Source: Warburgia ugandensis (taxonomy: Eukaryota; Streptophyta; Magnoliopsida; Canellales; Canellaceae). Taken from it: a DNA stretch of 64,000 nt. The stretch is from NCBI GenBank assembly GCA_035236585.1, contig CP141136.1, positions 55,631,136-55,695,135 on the forward strand, given 5' to 3'. The translations under genes were made by a program, and so were the position numbers. Shown piece after piece: positions 42,401-53,587 of this stretch. Position 1 is the first letter of the stretch; each line of letters begins with the position of its first letter. The notes below the pieces were generated by a model that was given only the letters and a program-made list of their open reading frames with translations, was not told the DNA's origin and searched no databases.

Positions 42401-43457
42401 GGTCATTGGCACTGAAGACATAAAACATGAATGTTAACGTCAAGTAACAAAATTTTGCTACTATGAAACACAAATATAGAACTAAATCTGACCAAACCTT
42501 TGCAAAAAATTTGTAAATCAGACTAGATAAAAACAAACCATAATTCAGTTAATATAGAGCATTAAATTCCATTATATAAAATTAAGCATAGGATGGAAAA
42601 CTTTCAAGAAGTAGAAATTCAAAAGCACCTGAAAACCTTACAAGACCTAGGAACAAGAAGGAAAGAATGATGGACTAAATCAAAGCAAATGAGAATTATG
42701 CTCCATACATAGGACTTTTATGATAGTAAGTTATAAATGAAAATGTAAAAATAGGTTTGAGATTTTAGCCATCCTTGAGCTTTCAAACCACATTCTATAA
42801 AGGATGGATTATTGACCTGAAATCTCTGATATGCAACTCATAGATACTGACATCAGAAAAGGAGGAAAGATCTGGCTTCTCCTCCGCCAATTTGTCCCAA
42901 CCATCTGGTTTAAAGGAATCACTATCAAGATCAACCAACAACGTACGCCTTCCATCTGATGAGATCCTACTCGAAGAGGGAGAAATTATCAAAAAGATAT
43001 GCATATCTCCACCTGTCTACATTCATTTACACATGATAAGACACAAATGCGCACACACACACACACACACAGGCACAAGGACCCACCACCCACATGCACA
43101 CACACACAGTGAATGTACATATGTATAGAGGAAAGTCCAAGTTACAAGTGCTTAAATGATGGAACCTTTGAATTCTTAGATGCTGATTCTATGTCAATAT
43201 TGAAAAGGCATCTGAAAGATCATGGGCATACCCCCTTGCATAAGGATCATTCACAGTGCATGTTTCAACCTGCAATGTGCTGGCATGGTAGGCAGAAACT
43301 TCATACGCATAGTAACTGCCCTCCCAACTTCTTGGACCAACAATACTCCAAACACCATCTATCTCCTGAAGCTGGACATTTTTGAAAGGATCAACATCTG
43401 ATGGATCTCTGTACATAGAGACACGTACAGCCTGATTTTTACAAGAAAAAAGAAGAT

Positions 43458-43548
<91 letters not shown>

Positions 43549-46500
43549 AAATTTTGTTGAAGAGATCATACTTGTGCAGTAGGAGCCCAAAGATTAAGCA
43601 AGATAGTGTCTTTTGTAAACAGAGCACCAAGGGGACCAGTATATTGGAACAAATCATCAAGGACCCCAGGTAACTGCAAGCCACTTGCATTACTGCATTT
43701 CCCATTAGCTGTATGAAAAGAAACCCAGAAATTGTAAATTATGCTAGAGATACACAGACAACGCACTTTCAACTCCAAAAATTGAAGCATATGTACACGG
43801 ACAACTTGGAGACAACTTCTAAGACAAAACGCTGGCATGCATCTCCATCATGTTGAGAACATAGCTGTATCTGGATAGCTAGACAACTAATCCATAACTG
43901 AGCCTGCTAGCATCTACTGTGGATATTTTACTGATATTTGACAAGCTTCAAAGAAAATCTGTTTAAAGCAACATACTATCAGAAAGACAGTAATGCGATA
44001 TTTTTAAGTATTAACTTTAATAATGTGATGAAGGGAGGCAACAAATGCAAAATGGACTCTTTTGTTATTTGAAGTTTCCAGGGTTTCCAGCTTATGCCAT
44101 GTTTTTCTCCCAAAACTTTCTACACTACCACTATTTCAGAACAAAAAGAGTCCACATCTGCAGAACCTTCCAGCTTCCATGTCCTCTGTCTCCTCCTATG
44201 ATGAAGCAAACATAGAAAGATTTTCCAGAGTCAAACATGCTAAAAAAGACTAAAAGGAATATCTTCCACTGGCAGCCATATACAACTTATCTCACAATTA
44301 GACTAGAAATAGGAAACTTTTCATAGCTATATTCCCACTTTAGGAAGGTTTCTTATTGGGATTCCTATGCCCTAAAAGATGTTCCATAAAATGAAAGGGA
44401 AATGATATTCCCACCCACTTCAGTAGACAGACTCAGGGCATTCACATGGTTCATTGGTCATTTATGGTTTTCTTTCCAGTTCTGTAATGTAAAAGTCATT
44501 TGGTTGTGAAGCTCACAGCCACTAAATACCCAAAAAACCATGATAGGAGGTGGGAATATGTCTATTTAGGGGGGCAGGAATATCTTTCACAACAATGAAA
44601 CTGAAATCCTAGAATCAATGATCATGTAGGTGCTGCGTTGTCAGAGATTCAACTTCAAAGTTTGTGTGGTCTCAGATTATTTTTATCGAAAAACCAAATA
44701 AAGGTGACCGGTGGCAACCCATTGAGAATAGAAAGAATTGTGGTCAATATTTTAAAATTTGTTATTTGCCCTATGCATGTATTTCATAACTTACTGTGTA
44801 TATGCTGTTCTTGATAATTCAAATGGTTGTTTAGGGGGGTGCCTTAAGATATCACTTTTTTGCAGGTATCTGCTAGCAAAGATCAGCTCTGCACCAGCAT
44901 TTTTTACCATACAGTTTCATTGTATTGAATGGTTTTTGTTCAAGTTGGTTTATTCACCAGTTCTCTTGCTATGTCGTAACCCAGGAATCTCACATCTGTT
45001 GCATAATTGTTATGGCTGAAGATGCTTCCTTATGTCCCACAACATGAACCCTGAGGAAGGGAAGGTTTTGATGTTCAACCTATAGAGGAAGCCTGGCATT
45101 TATATTAACCATGCTATTTAGAGTGAATTTTATTGATGTCTGGTGCCATAAGGTGTTCATTTGCGCTAATCAAAGTGGGATCCTACAAGATGACTGCAGA
45201 ACCCAATGATGAAGATCATCCAACAGGCTTAGGGTGAATGATGGGTGAACAATATATCAGCAGTGTCATGACAGCTAAGCAATACAGAATTCCCAGCACC
45301 AGCCAGAACTTGTACTTGCCCTCTAGATCAAGGAGATTTAATATGCTATTCACCAGTTTCTGGATGGATTAGCAGCGGACTTGAACCACAACTTCTTGGC
45401 TGTAGCACAAGGCACTCCACCAACCCAGCTAAGTGCTCACATCCTCCATATTCACCAGTTTCTACTCCCAATGGAATCACAGTTCTTCCTGTATGTTGGG
45501 ATTAATGAACCCGCTGTTCTCCTAGAAAGCCCACTTCTGACGTAACTTTATTAGATCACTGAGCCATTCAATCCCTTGATAGAGTTGCAAAGAACTACCC
45601 ACTGATATAGATGCATAGTTTAACAAACTGACAGTGAATCCTCAAAAATATTACACTGGATAGTGCTTCATCAATTCTGAACAGTGATGCATCTTCATCA
45701 GTCTTCCCTTCTTGAGTTGTACCCTAGTTCACAGAAGATTCCAGATTTTGTGACCCCATGACAACTCTTGTGAAGCATATTCCAATATTGTCATATAGTA
45801 TATATTTTTTAAGTACAAGAAACGAACTAATTTTGATAGTGAACAAGTTATATTGCGCTGGCTAATTATAGCAGTTTTAAATCTTAATTATATACACAAA
45901 TCCAACCTGAACATAGTAAGAAGGTGAATAAATACAAATCTATGCAGAAGTTATCTTTAATGCTAGAAGCATATGAATTTTTGCAATTTCAGTAATTAAT
46001 CTTGAATATAACAGCTACACATTTGTTGGTAGAACTGCCTTATATGTTATTTGGATTAACAAGAACAGCAGAAATCAAGTATGATTACTCCCTTGGGACA
46101 TATCTTAGATCAGAATGGTGAAGTGTGTCTGAGAAAAGCTATATGCACGATAGTGTTGTGTGAACCCCTATCCATCAAAAAATCAATAAGCCAACAACAA
46201 TCAGATTGAAGACAATGTCTGTCAAAAGCTATAATGTATAACCATGTTGCATGAGCCCTCATACAACAGCTAATTGCAACTCATTATATTCTTTCTCTTT
46301 CAAGGCAATAATGGTAGCGCTGGAATTATAAGACATTTCATGAATATCCAAGGAGATCTTAATCAAATGAAGGACACAGAATCTCGGGTATGTGCAAGCT
46401 AATGTGCTGTTTGTAACTCATTTCACTGTGAAGTATTAAGTCATTGCACTGATATCTGTAATTGAACTAGTCAAGACAAAACAGTTGGTAGGATACAGAG

Positions 46501-49500
46501 GCACTACATGGACAAGAAGTAGAATAACAGAAGCTCAACCTCAGGTCAGAACTCCAGTCTCAGTCCAAAATCTATTTCCCATTGTTGAAAAACAAATGTA
46601 TTACAGGACTTAACAATTATATGATAACTTCTTTGATTGTTAAAAGTCCCAAGATATCTTCAACAACGTATTTAGAATAAATATATTTGTATACCATACA
46701 GTGCAGTGACAAGTACAAGAATTATGGACTAAGCATATAAAGGTTAGTGAGAAGTATGTACAAGAATTGCTGTCCACATGGCATATCAAATATATACTCT
46801 TTATTTAAAACAAATCTGAGAAGTGATAATAGTTTGCAAATTCTTTAAATGTGAGAAAGAATGAAATTTTCTAACATGCTTGAAGCTACTGGCATGGATT
46901 GAGAGCTAAACCAATATTAAACATGACTCAGCTGACAACCAACAGAATGCAGAAGCTGCACAAGTGAATCGAAATAAGATTTGAAGGGGGCTACAAAAGC
47001 ATGAGTTATTTTACATTTAGATTAAATATAAAAAAAAAATAAAGGAAAAATATTCAGAACAATGTACAAGAGATCCACCACATCAGAAACTTCAGAAAAA
47101 AAAAAAAATAAGGCCAAAATTTCTTACCATCAAACGAGGCAACAGCCAACTGACATTTGACAAGGCTTCTAACATCCACAGAAGGAGTGATTCTGAGAGC
47201 TTCATAATCTAGGATATGTGGAAATTTTCGAGTTACCTGCAATAATATTTTGAGATAAACTTTTAGCCATTGGTGAATAGCAATGCAAAATCCTGAAGAA
47301 GCATCCCATCATTTTAGCTTACCAACAGAAGCCCTAAGCATGCAACAAAGAGCCCCTAATGCTTACTAGTGAAAATTATGGAAGATGGACAAATACTGAT
47401 ACATGTAGCCAATATTAATTTGAGCTCACATTTTCAGATAGCCCACTAAGGTCCCTTTCAAGCTGAATTTCCAGATCATGACCTGTTGGCATGACAAAAG
47501 AATGCACTTCAGTATGTTCAACAAGCTGAAACAGTTCTGCAATTTATAATGCACGCCCATGTAAATCCATTGCTTAGGCAATATCTTTCAGATAATTGTC
47601 ACAATCAAAAGAATTAGAATGTAGAATACCGGGGGAAAATTCTTCGGCAAACCTTATGAAATGAATCTTATTTCAACATTTCCTAAAGCTAGGGCATTCC
47701 CCAATAAGTGACGTGCGGCATCAAAACCAAGGTGCCATTCTAGATGTGTGCGAGTGAAGAGAATAGCTTAGGAAATAAGATTATTACCACCACATTGAAT
47801 ATAGGCACATTAACAAGAGTATGGAATTAGTGGCTACAATGTAACGTAAGAAAGTCAATATAGCTTTTATCCAAGAAACCACGTGGAAAGAGGCTAAAAC
47901 TAGAGAAATTGATGGGTAAAAGCTTTGGTATATAAGAAAGGACAATAACAAAAATGGCATAGGTTTAGTAGTGGATAAAGAATTAAAAAATAAAGTTGTT
48001 AACGTAAGAAGATCTAGTGATAGAATCCTACTAATAAAGCTTGTTTTAGGTGAGAAGATCAAAGATGTTATAAGTGCATAAGCCCCACAAGCAAGGTTAG
48101 AAGATAGAATTAACAGACAGTTCTGGGAAGATATAGAGGAGTAACGCAAGAAATCCCCTACACATAAGGGGAGCCTTGGCGCAACGGTAAAAGTTGTCGT
48201 CATGTGACCTTGAGGTCACGGGTTCAAGGGGGGAAACAGCCTCTTGCAAAATGCAAGGTAAGGCTGTGTCCTTTAGGCCCTTGTGGTCTGCCCCTTCCCC
48301 GAACCCCACATAGGCGAGAGCTTCATGCACTAAGGCTGCCCTTTTAGACTTAAATGGTAATGTAGGAAAACAAAGGGAAGGATATGATGGGGTACATGGG
48401 GAATATGGGGTTGGAGAAAGAAATGGGATTGGAGAAGCTATTCTAGATTTTGCCAAAGCATATAACCTGGCTCTAAAAAACACATGCTTTAAGAAGAGGG
48501 ATGAATACTTAATAACCTTTAAAAGTGAACTATATAAAAGCCAAATACTCTTTTTTTCTAACTAGAAATACCAACAGCTTAATGTGTAAGGATTGTAAGA
48601 TGATACAAGTTGAGAGTCTTACAACACAACATAGGTTAAGTGTCTACCATCAACATGATTATAGATATGTACAATAAGAAGATAACATCATTCATAAACA
48701 AGTTGAGGGTAGAAGGAAAGTGGAACAATGAAACAGAAATAAATACAATGTGGAATAGCATGGCCGAGTCTATCGAGAAAGTGACAAAAGATTTCTAAGA
48801 GTATATAAAGGTAAAAGGCAACTAGTAAAAGAAACTTGTGGTGGATTGAAAAAGCACAAAAAGTTATTAAAGAGAAACAAATGTGCCTTAAATCATGGCA
48901 AAGGACTAGAAATAACAAAAACTTGGAGGAATAAAAAAATGCTAAAAGGTAGTTATGAGAGTAAAGAGTGAGGCTAAACTCAAGGCATATGATGATCTCT
49001 ACAATAGATTAGGGTCAAGAGAAGGTGAGAAAGACATGTTCAAACTTGCAAAAATAAGAGGACAAAAAAGTAAGGACCAAAGTCACGTTAAATGCATTAA
49101 AAGTGATGACCATAGGGTACCAGTCAAAGAGGACAAGATCATCAAAGGTAGGAAAGTTACTTTAAAAAATTACTAAATGACAATGGCCCCAAGAATATAA
49201 AGATTGAAAGAACCATAGACCCAAATAAAGTTGGACTATATAGATACTACCACAAGATTAGAGTACTTGAAGTGAAAGAGGCCTTGAAAAAGATGAAATC
49301 AAGAAAGGTCCTGGGTTGCGATGGTATACCAATAGTGGTTTTGGAAATATATAGGAGATACTAGAGCAGTTTAGTTGACAAACTTGTTTGACAAGTTATT
49401 AAAATCAAAGAAAATGCTAGATGAATCGAGGAAAAGCTCTATCGTACCAATCTATAGAAATAAAGGAGACATACAGAGTAGCACTAATTATCGTGGGATC

Positions 49501-52500
49501 AAGCTTATTAACCATACCATGAAACTTTGAGAAAGAGTGATTGAGAAAAGATATGGCATGAGATGAGTGTATCGAAGAACCAATTTGGTTTCATGTCTGT
49601 GAGGTCTACCATGGAAGCTATTTTTCTACTTAGATAATTGATAGAGAAATATAGGGAAAGGAAGAATGAACTCCACATGGTTTTTATTGACAAAGAAAAA
49701 GCTTATGATAGAGTCCCTAGAGAGTTAATATGGTGTGTGTTGGGCAAAAAAGGGGTTTTACAGGGGCATACAGACATAATTAAAGATATGTATCAATAAG
49801 CGGTAATAAATGATAGGACCACCTAGTAGAGAGATCGGTGATTGTCCTATCACTATAGGATTGCACCAAGGATCGGCCTTGAGCCCGTACCTTTTCACGT
49901 TGGTTATAAATGAGTTAACAAAACATATGTAGGAGGAGATTCCATGGTGCATGTTATTTGCAAACGATAGTCTTAATTGATGAGAGAAGAGAGAGCGTAA
50001 ATACAAAGCTAGAGTTATGTAAGAAGCACTTGAATCTAGAGGATTTAAAATCAGCCAAACTAAAATAGAGTATATGGAATGCAATTTTAGTAAGAAGAGG
50101 AGCGAGAGTGGAGCACCAGTAAAGATTGATAACCAAGAAGTCCCCCTAAAAGACCACTTTTAGTACTTAGGATCGATGATTCATAAAAGTGGAGAGATTG
50201 AGAAGGAGGTTACCTAGAGAAACCAAGCAGGTTGGAACAAATAGAGATGCGCATCTGGAGTTTGGTGTGATCGGCAGGTGCCTCTCAAACTAAAAGGAAA
50301 ATTCTATAGGATGGCTATAAGGCATGTCATGCTCTATAGATCAGAGTGTAACAAAAAACCAGTTTGGTTTCATGCTTGAAAGGTCTACCATGGAAGCTAT
50401 TTTCCTTCTTAGACAATTGGCGGAGAAATATAGGGAGAAGAGGAAGGACCTCCATGTGGTCTTTATTGACTTAGAAAATGCCTACAATAGGGTTCCCAGA
50501 GAATTAATACGGTGGGTGTTGGGTGAAAACAGGTTCGCAGGGATAAATAGACATAATGAAGAATATGTATGGAGTGGTAACAAATGCTAGGACCGCCAGT
50601 GGAGAGATCGATGATTTCCCCATCACCATATGATTGCACCAAGGTTCGACATTGAGCCCGTAACTCTTCATCTACACTAGGAGATTCCATGGTGCATGTT
50701 ATTTGCAAGTGACATAGTTTTGATTGACAAGACAAGAAAAGGCGTAAACACAAAGTTTGAGCTATGGAGAGATGCTATAAAGTCTAAAATATTTAGAATT
50801 GCCGAACTAAGATAGAGTAAAAGGAATGCAATTTTAGCAAGGACAGGAGTGGGAAGGAAGCACCAGTAAAGATTAATAACCAAGAAGTACCCCAAAAAGA
50901 CTACTTTCAATATTTGAGATCAATAATTCATGAGACTAGCGAGATTGAGAGGGATGTCATCCAAAGAATCTAAGCAAGTTGGAACAAATGGAGATGTGCC
51001 TCTGGAGTTTTGTGTGATTGGAGGGTGGCACTCAAATTAGAAGAAAAATTCCATAGGATGGTTGTAAGGTCAGCTATGCTTTATAGATCAGAGTGTTAGG
51101 CAATTAAGAAACAACATATACATAGGATAAGCATAGCCGAGATGAGGATATTGAGATGGATGAGTAGCAAGCCAAAAAAGGAGAATTAAAAATGAAAACG
51201 TTACAGGAAGCTTAGAGGCAGCATCAACAGTTAACAAGATGAGAGAGGGTAGACCTAGATGGTTTAGACATGTCCAACAAAGACCAAAAACGGCACCAGT
51301 TAGAAGGCTTGAGTCGATCCAAGTCGAAGGATCTAATAGGGCAAGGGGAAGGCCCACAAGGACATGGTTAGAAGTAGTGAGAAAATATTTAAAAACTCTT
51401 GAACTCAATGAAACAATGACACTTGATAGAGGTGAATGGAGGAACAAGATTTATGTAGACAACCCCTAATTGGGACAAGGCTTTGATGATGACGGACACC
51501 ATTTGTGAGGAATGTACATGGGAAAGTAGTGATCCAATGATTCAAGCCTCCTGCATATGAATGAGAGTTCTTTGTCTTACTAATGGCCAGTAGATAGCTC
51601 CCCTGGCAATGTTTTAGTTTGTTATATGGTTTCTGGTTGCAATTTTTGTTCTGGTCTTTGGATGGTGGGCTCTTCCTTGATAGTCCTCTAACTACAAATG
51701 TTTTCACCCAACTTCCTCAGTTTTGATCTGTAAGCTATCCTTTTTTCCTAGTAACATCAGTTACTGATTGAGGAAAGAAATAAAGAACTCTCTATCTAAG
51801 AAGAAAGTATTTACACTGTTCGGACAGCGTCCGAAGTAATTTGTCCTATAACACTAGTTCCATGGTTTCCATGCTTCTCAGCTTTTGACTTTATAATGTT
51901 TTTTTAGACAGCATTCATACAGGAATTACTAAAAGATTCAAAGGTTTCACAGCACTTCTCATACACTTGCCAGAGAAGTTAGCCATCTTCTTTTGGCCTT
52001 TGGGGAAATGCATTCATGTTGAAACTTATGAAATGAAAAGAGATTCCAACTCTTTGATAACCAACAGCTGGTGGATTTATGAGGAGAGAATCAAGACTCA
52101 TAAATCATAATTCCACATTTCATAGCTGAATCCCAAGAGTGCCCGTCCTATAATAACAAATCCAATAAGAGGACATTTGGCTACTGAATAGAACAAAAGG
52201 ACTAGGGTGCATCTTAATCAAAGATGTCTCCTAGTGATGCCAATATAAATTTCAGTTTTAAGGCAGATTTGCCTTGAGGTCCAAAGTCCAATTATAAGAA
52301 ACAGAGATACAAATGGTCCAAAGTCCAGTTATAAGAAACACGGATACAAATGGAAATGAAAAGGGGGAATAAAGATACGTCGCAGCTTTTTCAATGTGCA
52401 GGACAGATATAACGATATATGTAATATACCACTAGAAAGTACAAAAATATGAAAAATAATGCATGAATATTGCAGAATTACAAGAATTGGAAACTAAAAA

Positions 52501-53552
52501 TATAATTGAAAGAACGCTAGATAAGCAATCAAAAACATAAGTTTTGTTGGATGAATCACATAAACTTGACAAATGGGAGTTATTTCGAGCAATACACAGT
52601 ATCAGGTATAAAGGGCAGCCCGGTGCACGAAGCTCCTGTGTATGTGGGGTCCAGGGAAGGGGCAGACCACAAATGGTATATGGTACACAGCCCTTGCATT
52701 TTGCAAAAGGCTGTTTCCACGCCTCAAACCCATGACCTCTAGGTCACACGGTGACAACTCAACCATTGCACCAAGGTTCCCCTTCAATACACAGTATCAG
52801 ATATAAGTATCAATATTCTACCATATTGGATATGGTACATGGGGCCTATATAAGTGCCCATGCATATAGCTAGAATCTTTATTATTCCAATGATTTTCAA
52901 TTTGTCATGATAAACAACATCTGCCACGGGCACCTCAACTGCCACTTATGCAAGTCCACACAGTCAAGAAGTTAGAAAGGGAGACAAAAAAAGTTAAGTT
53001 GACAATCCACTTACACAATAAGAAAGGGAAAAACCTAACTTTTTCACATTTAGCCAAGAAGAGAAACAAAAGGCTAACACTAAAAATCCTGTAGTCCTTT
53101 GCCTCACGATCAGGATCTCTGATGTAGCTTAACTTTAAAATAAGACATAAGACCACCAAACTGGTGGCCCATAGATGTCGAAATACATTCCACAGCAAAG
53201 TTATGCTTATTGTTTGTCTGATTTGAGATTATTGATTTATTTGATTTGACATTATTGACTGAAGGATTTCTTGAACCAAATCAGATAGTTTAATAAGTGA
53301 CGCTCTTTTTCATGGTGTTTTCATTCAAATACTTGGAAATGCAACATATCCTCTCATCAGTAAATACGTCAGCACATAGTCATCACGAGATAAAAAGGTT
53401 AATGAGCTTCCAACTGTTAGTATTTTAATGCATTTATGCAATTAGTTCCAACTATGTTCCCTCCAAAGCAGGAAGCCTGTTTTGTAGGGTGTTGGTGTTT
53501 TTTTGGCCATAACACTCTTCATTATCTTGCTTATGTGACTAATTTTCATTAT

Positions 53553-53587
<35 letters not shown>

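Noticed and set aside
43189-43590. 133-codon frame with a long Ser-Leu run
   Set aside because: It is PU1 exon 6 plus a read-through of the intron 5 CT microsatellite; the Ser-Leu part is not protein.
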